NCBI GenBank assembly: GCA_003427395.1
Contig: BFEA01000031.1
Span: 2,033,808 to 2,069,755, forward strand
Direction: 5' to 3'
Source: Chara braunii
Taxonomy: Eukaryota; Streptophyta; Charophyceae; Charales; Characeae
DNA length: 35,948 nucleotides
The position numbers and the translations under genes are program-made. This document shows positions 9,926 through 19,100 of this stretch, in pieces. The notes under the pieces were generated by a model, which searched no databases, was not told the DNA's origin, and saw only the letters and a list, made by a program, of their open reading frames with translations. Positions within the stretch are counted from its first letter, which is position 1. Each line of letters starts with the position of its first letter.

Positions 9926-10040
9926 GTAAGTGCAGTCTGTATGGTAGGGTTCTTGCAGGCCAGATTCAGTCATGATGAGGGTCGCGATCTTTCAAAACGA
10001 TCTCTTCTTATTACGTCTGAAGTAGAAAACGACGGAACTG

Positions 10041-10145
10041 ACAGCCGTTTTTCCTGGAATTTGTTTTTTTAATAAAAAGAAAATAACTTAAAGGAAGAAC
10101 ATCAGAAATTCTTTGCACGAGTGAAGCCCGGAACCTCAACGTAAT
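10041..10145. repeat. ~110-bp direct repeat, copy 2
   Basis: This is the second copy of the repeat at 9810-9925, with a few substitutions and small indels in the poly(T) and poly(A) parts. Confidence 0.8.
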
Positions 10146-10194
10146 GTTCACCAACGGGCTCGCTGCACAACTCTCAACATGCACAACAAGACAA

Positions 10195-10660
10195 AAATAT
10201 TGACGGTGTATCTTTCCATATTCTAGCGCGAGATTCACTCTCGTTTTGCACATTTCCAGAGTAGTGCAGCGAGGCCCATATATGGCAATGTATCTTTCCA
10301 TGTTCAAGCGGAAGATTCAGTCTCATTTGTTCAGAGATTCTCCAAAAAAAAAAAAAAAAAAGGTTCATACGTTACGTGCTTACCTGATTCATCAATGTAT
10401 CTTTCCANNNNNNNNNNNNNNNNNNNNNNNNNNNNNNNNNNNNNNNNNAAAAAAAAAAAAAAAAAGGTTCCAGAGACACGTTACGTGCTAACCTGATTCA
10501 TCAATGTATCTTTCCATGTTCAAGCGGAAGATTCAGTCTCATTTGTTCAGAGTTTCTCCAAAAAAAAAAAAAAAAGGATCCAGAGATACGTTACGTGCTT
10601 ACCTGATTCATCGGCCAGAGATACGTTACGTGCTTACCTGATTCATCGACCCTTCGCTCT
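10195..10660. repeat. Poly(A)-punctuated tandem repeat spanning an assembly gap
   Basis: Units contain TGTATCTTTCCATGTTCAAG, GGAAGATTCAGTCTCATTTG, a run of 15-19 A residues and ACGTTACGTGCTTACCTGAT. They recur at about 10290-10407, 10449-10560 and 10561-10613, with a short partial copy to 10648. Forty-one N residues at 10408-10448 sit inside the array, so copy number and order are uncertain. The complement of these units belongs to the dispersed AACATGGAAA..CCGCCATATTTTTC family seen elsewhere in the window. Confidence 0.8.
10408..10448. other. Assembly gap (41 N)
   Basis: A run of 41 undetermined bases lies between two near-identical tandem units. The true length may differ. Confidence 0.97.
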
Positions 10661-10669
10661 CCACCACCC

Positions 10670-10745
10670 AACGTATGAATAAATCTTCCACCAGAACATG
10701 GAAAGATACACCGCCATATTTTTCGTCCTTTGTGCATGTGGCCCC
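10670..10745 (+). repeat. Dispersed AACATGGAAA..CCGCCATATTTTTCGTC repeat, copy A
   Basis: The ordered words AATCTTC, AGAACATGGAAA, ATAC(A/G)CCGCCATATTTTTC and TTTGTGC recur at 26525-26612 and 32960-33042 on the same strand, and in reverse within 10195-10560 and 26395-26450. Copies differ by substitutions only, so this is a real dispersed family rather than low complexity. Its type is unknown. Confidence 0.7.
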
Positions 10746-10818
10746 ACTTCCGGATTCATGTTGCCCGTTGATAAGGGCGGTTTCTTCGGTCCGATAGTGT
10801 CAGCACACGGTTTCTTCC

Positions 10819-10820
<2 letters not shown>

Positions 10821-10885
<65 letters not shown>
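10821..10885. repeat. (CT)n-(CA)n compound microsatellite
   Basis: About 17 bp of CT is followed by about 49 bp of CA. The long arginine/glutamate- or histidine/threonine-rich frames across it are translation artefacts. Confidence 0.95.
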
Positions 10886-10886
<1 letters not shown>

Positions 10887-10889
10887 GAA

Positions 10890-11060
10890 AAGAGGCATGG
10901 CGCACAGTGCGCACCTCGCAGGGGTAGCGCGTCCCCACGCGCTGCGCGCACGGCGCACCTCGTGCGCACGCAGTGTCACCGTGCGCAGTCCGCATGGCGC
11001 AGCGCACCGCATCGCGGACCGCACAAATGCGCCGCAAGTATGGTTTGAACCCGTGACCTG
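10890..11060. repeat. CpG-rich repeat, copy 2
   Basis: Dense GCGCAC/GTGCGC words end in TGCGCCGCAAGTATGGTT (11028-11045), the complement of the word at 9497-9514. It is followed by TTGAACCCGTGACC, which looks like a Pol III B box. Possibly a tRNA-derived element, but no convincing A box was found. Confidence 0.55.
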
Positions 11061-11172
11061 TGTTTTGGTCGTTGACCGTAGTCTGTCGTAGGTCTGTGCA
11101 GCTGTAGGGGTTCGATCTGTAGGTTTGTCCAGTAGGGGTCATAGTTGTGTACAGGCCGTGGCTTTAGCAATT

Positions 11173-11290
11173 CTGAAAGGTCAAGGTCGTAGCTGCTACA
11201 ATCCTGAAAGGTCAAGGTCGTAGCTGCTACAATCCTGAAAGGTCAAGGTCGTAGCTGCTACAATCCCGAAAGGCCAAGTCCACAGACTTC
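11173..11290. repeat. 31-bp tandem repeat, ~3.5 copies
   Basis: CTGAAAGGTCAAGGTCGTAG plus CTGCTACAATC recurs exactly every 31 bp at 11173, 11204, 11235 and (diverged) 11266. Units are almost identical. Confidence 0.92.
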
Positions 11291-11299
11291 CGAAAGGTC

Positions 11300-11788
11300 C
11301 GGAAGTGGCCTTTGGAGTTTTCCTCACGTTACCCACAGCAGACCAGAGGCAAGTGGGCAAGTGGTCAGTCCAACTTCGCTTAGTCAGCGGTACCCAGTCC
11401 CAGTCTTACTATGTACAGTCAGCAAGTACCATGAGGGACTGTGTGCACCATGGGCCCGGTGGAAAAAGGGCAGATCAGCGACTTACAGAAGTATAAATCA
11501 AGAGCCAGCGTCCAGCCATTCATTCATACTGCTGCGACCCAAGCAGAAGCGCTGCCAGTGGGTCTTGTGCGAGGTGGTCTGCAGATGCCCGAAGCTGAAG
11601 TGGGCTGCGAGAGAGACAGAGAAGCCATCTGTTTACATGCATGCGAAGTGAGACGAAAGTGAGTCTGATTGCACTGGTATCGGAGCTGGTTCCCGCTATT
11701 CCACGCGCCATAGCATAAGTGCGTCGAAGAAAAGTCCGCCATAGCTGTGCTGCGGAAGGAGGTGTCACGTACCTACGAAGAAGACAAC

Positions 11789-11790
<2 letters not shown>
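11300..11790. other. No gene seen
   Basis: This is anonymous sequence with AGTCC-rich words (CAGTCCCAGTC near 11395). Similar words occur near 24500 and may reflect a shared repeat family. No supported ORF. Confidence 0.4.
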
Positions 11791-11791
<1 letters not shown>

Positions 11792-11865
<74 letters not shown>

Positions 11866-11869
11866 AAAA
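11792..11869. repeat. (GA)n microsatellite with A9 end
   Basis: About 69 bp of pure GA is followed by nine A residues. Confidence 0.97.
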
Positions 11870-12142
11870 GTGATACAAGATTGCTGTGCGGTCCAAGAAA
11901 GGAGGTGGCAGCCATAGCCGCCGAGCTCGGACACCGAGTCAACGAAGAAGAAAGAAGGTTGAGTAAGGAGCAAGCTAAAGACGAGGAGGAGAGAAAGGCC
12001 ATAGCCGTAGAAGAAGGGAGGGACGAAGGAGGAAAGAGAGAGACATAGCCAGGGTGAAAGAAGAAGAAAGGAAGGCGAGAGAAAGAGGGAAGTGAAGGTT
12101 GGTGAGAAAGAAAGGGATCGGCAACCATAGCGGAGTCGAGGG

Positions 12143-12286
12143 TTGACCAAGGTGTTGACCAACGGTGACCAAGACTTTGACCGAGGAGTTGACTAGGGAG
12201 TTGACTGGCATTGACCAAGGCGTTGACCAGCAATTTGACCAAGCGTTGACCAGCGTTGACCGGGGCTGTTGACCACAAAATTGACC
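12143..12286. repeat. TTGACC minisatellite (W-box-like words)
   Basis: TTGACC or TTGACT occurs twelve times on the plus strand, starting at 12143, 12155, 12177, 12189, 12201, 12211, 12223, 12235, 12246, 12256, 12269 and 12281. One variant (GGTGACC) lies near 12165. Spacing is 10-13 bp, close to one helical turn. TTGAC(C/T) is the core of the plant WRKY-binding W box, so if bound these sites would lie on one face of the DNA. The regular period equally fits a simple degenerate minisatellite, and no promoter or gene is identifiable next to it. Confidence 0.8.
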
Positions 12287-12289
12287 AAG

Positions 12290-13020
12290 CTGGAGTTGGT
12301 ATACTCTCGCCGAGCCTTCAGCCTATCCCCTCGCCCTATGGTACTTGTCGAGTCTGTCTGTCTCTTCTTTCTGCATTGAGTCTCTTCTGTCTAGGTGATA
12401 GGAACTCTTATGTATGAGGTCGTAGAGCTTTGTTGACCAAACCCACACGGGCTGAGTAGGGCAAAAGGCCGTGTCTGACGAATGACTGACCCGGAGGACA
12501 AACCCTCCAAAGGACCGGTACAGACCGGCGGCCTGCTCAGTGTGGCATGGTAGGCCCAAAATCCGAGTTCTGGGCTGCACAACAAGCTGTCTAAGTCTTG
12601 AGAGGACTTGCTGATCGCGTCGTCCTGTTTGCGACGTTAAAGAATTCCCGAGGAGTTATGGGGGATCTCCTTGAATGCCTCCTGATCACGCCGAAGTCCT
12701 ATAGTGACAGCTTAGTAATAGGTCTAGGCTAGAGACCCTAGTTGCCAAGGTCCTGAACCGGAGTGAAAGCCAAGTGGGATTGTGAAGGATAGTGGTGGCG
12801 AAAGCTTCTGTCGGCCGTGGTAACCTTGCTGGATCGAAGGGGAAGGTTTTGTAGTCCTTCGAGAGTCAATAGGTCAGTCAATAGGTCATTAAGTTAAGTC
12901 AGTTAGGGGTAGAAGTCTAAGTGGTGAGGAGTAGAACTGTCGCTCAGTTGTGCACCTGACACCATAGTCGAAATGCGTAGTGGGACAAGCACCACCCCAT
13001 GCACTAGAGCAGGAAGAGAG
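12290..13020. other. Anonymous ~0.7 kb, no gene
   Basis: Moderately GC-rich unique-looking sequence with no supported ORF. Its texture resembles a retrotransposon LTR or untranslated region, but no matching second copy, primer-binding site or terminal TG..CA pair was found in the window. Confidence 0.35.
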
Positions 13021-13022
13021 GG

Positions 13023-13770
13023 TCACCTGAAATTCTTGAAATGGCCTGAAGTGGCTGAAGCTTCTAAAAGGGGTTTCAGGTTCGGATGGGGGTACCTCAA
13101 ACCCCTTTCAGAAGCTTCAGCCACTTCAGCGGTCCCCACATGAAATTCCTAAAACGACCTGAAGTGGTTGAAGCTTATGAAAGGGATACCTGAAACCCCT
13201 TTCATAAGCTTCGACCACTTCAGCGTTTTCAGGTCCCCACCTGAAATTCCTGAAATGACCTGAAGTGGTTGAAGCTTTTGAAAGGGGTTTCAGGTAGCCC
13301 CATCCTGAAACCCCTTTCAGAAGCTTCAGCCACTTCAGTGGTTTCAGGTCCCCACCTGAAATTCTTGAAATGACCTGAAGTGGTTGAAGCTTCTGAAAGG
13401 GGTTTCAAGCACCCCCATCCAAATGCTTGGATGGGGGTACCTAAAACCCCTTTCAAAAGCTTCAACCACTTAAGCGGTTTCAGGCCCCCACCTGAAATTC
13501 CTAAAATGACATGAAGTGGCTGAAGCTTCTGAAAGGGGTTTCAGGTACCCCCATCCAACCATTTGGATGGGGGTACCTGAAACCCCTTTCAGAAGCTTCA
13601 GCCACTTCAGCAATTTCAGATCCCCACCTGAAATTCGTGAAAAGACCTGAAGTGGCTCAAGCTTCTGAAAAGGGTTTCAGGTACCCCCTGAAACCCCATT
13701 CAGAAGCTTCAGCCACTTCCGCGGTATCAGGTCCCCACCTGAAATTCCTGAAATGACCTGGAGTGGCTGA
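13023..13770. repeat. Array of long palindromes (6 units plus a partial)
   Basis: Units start with CAC(C/A)TGAAATTC at 13024, 13137, 13238, 13353, 13489, 13625 and 13736, so lengths are 113, 101, 115, 136, 136 and 111 bp, then a partial. Each unit holds an inverted repeat whose arm begins GAAGTGG(C/T)TGAAGCTT and runs through GAAAGGGGTTTCAGGT. In the fifth unit both arms (13513-13558 and 13563-13608) are 46 bp and exactly complementary, with a 4-base centre. Length differences between units fall at the palindrome centre, while the inter-palindrome spacer (CAGGTCCCCACCTGAAATTCCTGAAATGACCT-like) is more constant. There is no credible ORF. Confidence 0.95.
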
Positions 13771-13782
13771 AAAAACAGGCAG

Positions 13783-13814
<32 letters not shown>
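13783..13814. repeat. Poly(A) run, 32 bp
   Basis: An uninterrupted A32 tract lies directly after the truncated seventh unit of the palindrome array. Confidence 0.97.
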
Positions 13815-13815
<1 letters not shown>

Positions 13816-13829
13816 ATAAAACTTGTCCT

Positions 13830-13932
13830 GCAAACCACCCGAAACTTCTGAAATGACTTGAAGTGTCTTCAGGCTATTTCAGCAGTTTCATACCACTTCA
13901 GAATCTTTCATTCTGAAATTTCAGGTGGTCTT
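13830..13932. repeat. Diverged array unit, partly reversed
   Basis: It contains CTGAAATGACTTGAAGTG and ends GAAATTTCAGGTGGTC, the complement of the GACCACCTGAAATT-type start of the array at 13021. Together with the left edge this could form terminal inverted repeats for a composite element spanning about 13021-13932. Confidence 0.55.
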
Positions 13933-15170
13933 TAACCGCGAGTGCAGAGAGTGTGTGAAAGTAGGCAATGGATCAGTAACTGTTATCTCCCTCATCCAGG
14001 TCTGAGGGCGCAACGATTACATGTAGCACACTCTTTCTTTTCTTTTCTTTTTACTTTTCTTTGAGCCTGAGTTGGATTAAGATAGAGTCCTTTTAAAAAG
14101 AGACACAGTTTAGAACCAAGCTCAACCGGCAAAAAACACCAAAAGCAGAAAAGATCAATGAAGAGATGGATGAATATTAAATTCACAAATAGCAACCTAC
14201 CGGCCTGGATACGAGATCCTCATCCCTTGAAACCTGAAATCAATCACCAGCAAGCAGAAACACACCAGCGGTTCGTTCAACACCCATACAAAACAACGGA
14301 AGCAAAGCAAAACAACCAATGCGACTATATAGTCTTCTTCACCAACTGTGCATGGACTTCACAAACTCAAGCAAGTAACCAGGATTGAAGTGCTGAGATG
14401 CAACCACTGACGATCCAGCCGACATCCCACGCTTCCCTCATGCATGGAACTGCCAGTTGTATGGTACACATTCAATCCGACAGTTGGAGAGGTCGGAATT
14501 CACATACTTAAACCACCAGCACACCCAAGCCCCTTTTGTATGAGGCTGATTCCCACTGCGTGCCAAGCTTGGCCGGAACGCCACGCTTGCGTTTTGTTTT
14601 TGCTTTGGTTGGCACCGCCAGCCATTTTGGTCCTGTTACCATGAGCCTCTGATTTATCCCGAGAGGCTCAATCATGATTCTAAAGTTGGCTGGGCCATGT
14701 ACTGGTGGTTTCAGCGAGTTTGAAGCTCTACGATGAAACTGCTGACAACCCAGCTCACATCCCACACTTCCCTCCTGCATGGAACTGTCTGCTGTACACA
14801 TTCAATCCTCTGAGAGGTAATGCGGATTTGTTTTCCGACTAGACCATGTAAGCAAACCTGCAAAGTTGTGCAAACTCTTCGATGTCGATGAATAGACAGG
14901 TTATGATTAATAACCCTAGAGTAGCAAAATTACAACTTCTGTCCTCCATTTAATGCAGGACTTGTTCCCTCATTCTTGGTTTCTTGCTCACCAGCCCCCT
15001 CCTCCTTCAAGTTCCTTATTGCCCATTCTCTCCTATCCTCACCCTCTCACCCCTCATCTTTCTGCTCTTTGCCTTTTGCATTGCCTTCGATCTTGCCTCC
15101 CCCTCACCCTCCCTCTAGTTCTCTTCCCTCAACAAGTGGCAACAACCTCCATGCAACCACACCTGTGGTT
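13933..15170. other. No gene; one diverged direct duplication
   Basis: Roughly 14405-14500 and 14737-14822 are diverged direct copies: CATCCCAC(G/A)CTTCCCTC, TGCATGGAACTG and GTACACATTCAATCC occur in order in both. The word GCTGGGCCA(T/A)GTACTGGTGG near 14690 recurs near 28775. Nothing else was identified. Short ORFs show no domains. Confidence 0.45.
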
Positions 15171-15174
15171 TACA

Positions 15175-15261
15175 GTCTTCACCTGAATATAACACCTGGT
15201 TATTATAGCTGTATTTTGGGCAACTTCAATCCATATACAACAATAACATAAGGCTGAAGAC
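15175..15261. mobile_element. MITE copy 3 (diverged)
   Basis: It starts GTCTTCACCTGAATATAACA, continues TTATTATAGCTGTATTTTGG, GCAACTTC as in the copy at 17244, and ends GGCTGAAGAC. At 87 bp it is shorter than the two 101-bp copies because of changes in the right half. Confidence 0.65.
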
Positions 15262-15663
15262 GTTAGTTATGTTTTTCCCTCTTTCACACTCGCCCTCTAC
15301 ACCTTCAAGGAATACAACCTGAAGACTACCATATTAGTGACAATAGCCATACCTGACAATGTAATCCCGTAGAATTCAGTGTGCCTAACTCCCAGCCCCC
15401 ATTATGTCCCAACATTGGACTTCTGATGCTGAATTAGTACAGACATTCAAAGCATCTGTATATAATTCTGTTGTGATATCCCACCTCCGTAATGACCAAG
15501 TCTCCGAACAACGCAATCTTTCCGTCTCATCCTTCCTCAGCAGTTCTCCATCGCGCTCATCCTCCGAAGACAGGTCCATAGGTGCAAGCTACATCAGAAT
15601 AAAATCCGAAGTACCACCAGACCCCAGGTCAAAACACAAGGTTCAAGAGCAATAAACCACAGT

Positions 15664-15950
15664 AGTCAAGCAGGCTAGCTCAGTTGGTTGAGCACATAAG
15701 TGGCACTCAGAAGGTCATGGGCACGATACCCAACATCACCCTTTCCATCCCCACGGCCTCCTGGGGTTCTCATTAGCGGAGACTGCTGGCTTGGGCCTCC
15801 TCGCCGGTTGTGAAAGTGATTCTTTCCAGCCCGCACAAGGTGTTAGGAGCTTGGGTACTGCTCTCCGCACAGAGCAGAGATAGGTAAATGTGGACCCTTT
15901 GTTCTGGTTAGTGAATTTAAGGTAGCCTTTGACCCTGGCCCTGGATCCTA
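15664..15950 (+). mobile_element. tRNA-derived SINE
   Basis: The head carries a clear Pol III A box, TAGCTCAGTTGGTTGAGCA (from 15675), and a B-box-like GGGCACGATACCCA about 45 bp later. It is followed by about 200 bp of non-tRNA body. The head word AAGTGGCA(C/T)TC is shared with two heads in reverse orientation at 26040-26224, showing one family. The body is non-coding. The 3' boundary is approximate, and no simple tail or target-site duplication was fixed. Confidence 0.7.
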
Positions 15951-16140
15951 CCCTTCATGTGCGGATAGGCTCTTGCTTGTCTGGGGTAGTAGCTGCTATT
16001 CCTGAATAGTTGTGATCCAGCATCTGGCTTGTGGATAGGTCATAGATATGGGTAGCTAATGCACAGGTAAAAAATACACAACTGTCCCCCATATGAGGAG
16101 AAGACAGCTGTATAATTCTTATATATATAAAAAAAACAGT

Positions 16141-16200
16141 AGTCACTCTGGTCTTGAACCTTGGCCCATGTGCCTGAATGGCACACATACGGAAGTGCTA
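16141..16200 (-). repeat. Possible tRNA-related fragment
   Basis: The minus strand reads GGCCAAGGTTCAAGACCAGA, containing a good B-box match (GGTTCAAGACC). The A-box region is too degenerate to support a tRNA. Probably a decayed SINE head. Confidence 0.3.
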
Positions 16201-16801
16201 ATAGACGGATCGTGAGTTCAAAAACTTCGAATCCTGGTTAATCAAAAGAAAGTTTAAAAATCTTCAAAAGAAAACACAAACAATCTTTAGTAAGTGTTAG
16301 TAAACAAATCATAGGTTCAGATGCACCTGTTTGTGGGTGATGGTCTTCGTTTCATGGAAAACTGCACGTAAGGTCCTGTCTGTGGTTTTTGTGCTCGCCG
16401 ATGTTCCGTTCGCTCCCATCGGCTAAAGGTGGGCTGGCAATGGGGGGTGTCCGGTTCGAGCTGTCGAGGTAGGTCGGCCTTGTGCTGGTGAGTCAAAAGA
16501 AAACAAAAACAGTCCTTAGGACTTGGCCAAAGACCCGCCCTGTGTAGCATGCCCAGGAAAGGGGGCAGGGGAACCCGCCTAGCCTGGGAGCCCCCTGGCC
16601 TGGGAAAACCAGCCATGTCAAAGAGAGGCAAGGATGGAAAAACGAAAAAAAGAAAAAGACATCGGGCCTAGACTGAGCTTGTCTGACCAGTCAGAATCTG
16701 GCCATATCTTCCAGTTTGGCGATGGCTCTATAAACAGATTTTTTAAGGGTCCGGACTCCAAAGGGATTCATTTTAAATGATTAAATCCCATTTTCTTCTT
16801 C

Positions 16802-16913
16802 TTTTTTTTTTTTCAAATGCCGACCATTTCTCGATTTATGTGTGTCACCCTTGCACAGGGGCCATGCTAATCTTCTCTGTATCATTGCAATTTTAATGGA
16901 CGTCCCGAAGGAC
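16802..16913 (-). pseudogene. U6 snRNA copy A with poly(A) tail
   Basis: On the minus strand the sequence contains CTTCGGGACGTCC, AATGATACAGAGAAGATTAG, CATGGCCCCTG, and AAATCGAGAAATGGTC, which are the landmarks of U6 spliceosomal RNA, including the ACAGAGA box and the AGC of the U2-pairing region. The 3' end is followed by an A12 run (16813-16802) instead of the T-run terminator of a Pol III U6 gene. It therefore looks retroposed. It is fused directly to copy B, with no room for an upstream U6 promoter. Confidence 0.85.
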
Positions 16914-17002
16914 CATTTCTCGATTTATGCATGTCATCCTTGCGCAGGGGCCATGCTAATCTTCTCTGTATCATTCCAATTTTAACGGACGTCACGAAGG
17001 AC
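16910..17002 (-). pseudogene. U6 snRNA copy B, fused head-to-tail to copy A
   Basis: This is a nearly full-length U6 on the minus strand: GTCCTTCGTGACGTCC at the 5' end, then TAAAATTGGAATGATACAGA, GAAGATTAGCATGGCCCCTG and CGCAAGGATGACATGCATAA, ending AAATGGTCC. It is closer to canonical U6 than copy A (GCGCAAGGATGAC retained). Its 3' end overlaps the 5' GTCC of copy A, so the two are joined at a GGTCC microhomology. Upstream, no USE/TATA-like pair at plant-type spacing was recognised, so transcription is doubtful. Confidence 0.88.
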
Positions 17003-17237
17003 TAGTCTCATTTTCTAATTAATAAGGAATTCCAACATGAACGTCGGCGAAAAGTTGTTGCCGGAATTTTTTTGAATACTACTATTTTCAATTCTTATTT
17101 AGTATCGTGTGCTAGGTCTGCTCCGGACCCTGCCCCAACCCTGCCCGGGAGGGTACCCTAACGACTGCTCCCCACCCGTGCTGCCTGGATTTTTACCCTA
17201 GCTTTTGAAAATAAAAAAAGACTGACGACTAAACTAG

Positions 17238-17350
17238 CCTACCGTCTTCACCCAAATAGAACGCCCGGTCATTATAGCTGTATTTGGGGCAACTTTCAGA
17301 CCAGATGGAGTCGTCAGGAATGGGTGTTATATTCGCGTGAAGACAGTAGC
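17238..17350. mobile_element. MITE copy 2
   Basis: The core at 17244-17344 (101 bp) runs from GTCTTCACCCAAATAGAACG, CCCGGTC to GTGTTATATTCGCGTGAAGAC. The left terminus is almost identical to the complement of the right terminus of copy 1. The right end is followed by AGTAGC exactly as in copy 1. The centre (ATTATAGCTGTATTTGGGGC) is shared with copy 3. Confidence 0.8.
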
Positions 17351-18090
17351 TCCACAGCAGAATGGCACTTCTGAACATGCCACCACAGTTGCATTGTTGC
17401 AGGCATTCTGTTGTTATGGCTGAGCCATGGGTTATTCCATGCACAGCTGTGGGTGGATCCAAGAGAAAACTGTTGATCGGTACTGAGAACTTTGACTGGT
17501 CCTGAGAATTTACAGCAAGAGTGTGACCTTCCATGCTCGCAGGTGGAGAACACTTATTAATTGGTACACAACCCGGGACTGGCATTGAGACTTTACTCAG
17601 CCATGCAGAGACACATGCAGAGAGTGCGTGCGAGTACGGCAACAATGCAAGGGTGTGGTGGAAATCGTAACTTGTATGCCTCCACTTTTGGAAAAGGTGT
17701 CATGCAGGCGACGATGAACAGAGACGTTATCGTGAATATGATGGGATCGATTCCATGCATGGTCACAGGCAATTCCAAGGTAAAAGCATTGATGTTAGAC
17801 CACACATTGACAAATGTCACATCTGAAGAACCGTAAACCAAGGAAGCAAGCTGGAACGCCAGCACAGAGGAACTACAGCAAAAACAGGACCACAATTCTG
17901 TGTAAGAACTGGATAAACCAAAGACTAGTGACCCTGAAGTTTTCAGACCTGACCAAAAAGTATAATAGCAAAAAAGTGGGGAGGAGCACAAGTTCTTTTC
18001 GGACGGGGCGGGGGGGGGGGGGGGTTAAGAGCAGGAGATCCCTACTTATTGGCTTGGAAAGTCTGATAACTTTTTTCTCTGTACGTGGGA
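17351..18090. other. No gene seen
   Basis: Overlapping ORFs of 75-140 codons on both strands lack recognisable domains. A G15-type run occurs near 18009-18024. Confidence 0.4.
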
Positions 18091-18091
18091 G

Positions 18092-18400
18092 TAGAATTTT
18101 CCATGTTCAAACTTTGGCACACTAATGCACTGAGGTATCAGAGTTGTAGGCTTTGCGCGGAGCTTAGGTCAACCTCGCCAACCAAGCCCCAGCCATGTAC
18201 TTCTACGAGGAAGGAAGAAATCCCCATTTGCAGGCTTTGGAAGTCTTGCAATCGTTTGGATCAAATCTATGAGCAGAATTTTCAATGTTCAAGCTATACC
18301 ACACTGATTAGTTAAGGTAAAAGAGTCATAGGCTTCTTGCAGCATTTACGCCATACCTCTGAACCCACACAATCGACTCCAGCCATTGACTTTGACCCCA
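18092..18400. repeat. Diverged tandem duplication
   Basis: AGAATTTTC(C/A)ATGTTCAA near 18095 and 18273 starts two related segments. Both then carry CACACT(A/G)AT, a GTAGGCTTTGCG or ATAGGCTTCTTGC word, and CCAGCCAT(G/T) in the same order. The opening word also resembles the dispersed family at 10670 in reverse. Confidence 0.55.
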
Positions 18401-18734
18401 TCCTTGAGCTTGCTGTCCTTGACCGTGTAGTCACCTTCACCACCAAGATCAACAACCAGAGTTCACATCCAACGACATGGACGCATTACTTATCTCAACA
18501 GCGAGCCATTATTCAACATATGAGGTCATGGAGAAGGTTAGTGACCTGCTACAAGCTAAGACATCTGCATCTGCTCAGATGATGCCATAAGAAGCAACGC
18601 ATCACTATGTACAATCCAGTTTGGAATGCTGGCGATTGTCTAACTCCAGATTGCATAAGCGAACACCCCATGCTTTCTACAATAAAGAACCAAATCCCAA
18701 GAAGGGAGCAATTCCTTTCCTGTGCACATCAAAT

Positions 18735-18813
18735 TGCCGAAGACCAACTGAGCCCCCGTGTAGCCAACCTTAGCCTTGACAAGCGTATACTCTACCATTA
18801 AGCTATTTCCGAC
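18735..18813 (-). tRNA. tRNA-like sequence (degenerate, Asp GUC-like)
   Basis: The minus strand reads GTCGGAA, ATAGCTTAATGGTAGAGTAT (a good A box/D arm), then CGCTTGTCAAGGC, which would place GTC at the anticodon. The ends can pair as a weak acceptor stem with wobbles. The anticodon stem is poorly paired and the T arm lacks GTTCRA, so this is probably a tRNA pseudogene or SINE head rather than a working tRNA. Confidence 0.35.
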
Positions 18814-18858
18814 ATCAATCACACGTTTCACAGCATCACTTCACGAGACTGCACATTA

Positions 18859-19100
18859 ATAATTACAAGCTTATAACCAATTGTTAGGAATGGGTTCAAA
18901 TCTGGCCTGAGCCCAACACTATGATAAGACTTCAAAATGGGGGAGATGAAAATGAAGTGAGTATCAATAATTACAAGCTTATAATCAATTCTTAGGAATA
19001 TGCCGGACTGCAATGAATTTTTTCGAGGGGGGGAAGATTCTGGGTTTAAATCTAGCCTGAGCCCAACACTCTGATAAGACTTGATTGAAATGGAGTCAAA
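18859..19100. repeat. Diverged tandem duplication
   Basis: AATTACAAGCTTATAA(C/T)CAATT, TTAGGAAT, GGGTT(C/T)AAATCTGGCCTGAG-like and AGCCCAACACT(A/C)TGATAAG occur twice in order (18859-18960 and 18967-19085). GGGTTCAAATC resembles a B box. Confidence 0.75.

Noticed and set aside
16802-17002. Working U6 genes
   Set aside because: There is no T-run terminator on either copy, no recognisable upstream promoter elements, and a fused junction.
18735-18813. Functional tRNA-Asp gene
   Set aside because: The A box is good, but the anticodon stem is largely unpaired and there is no GTTCRA T-loop.
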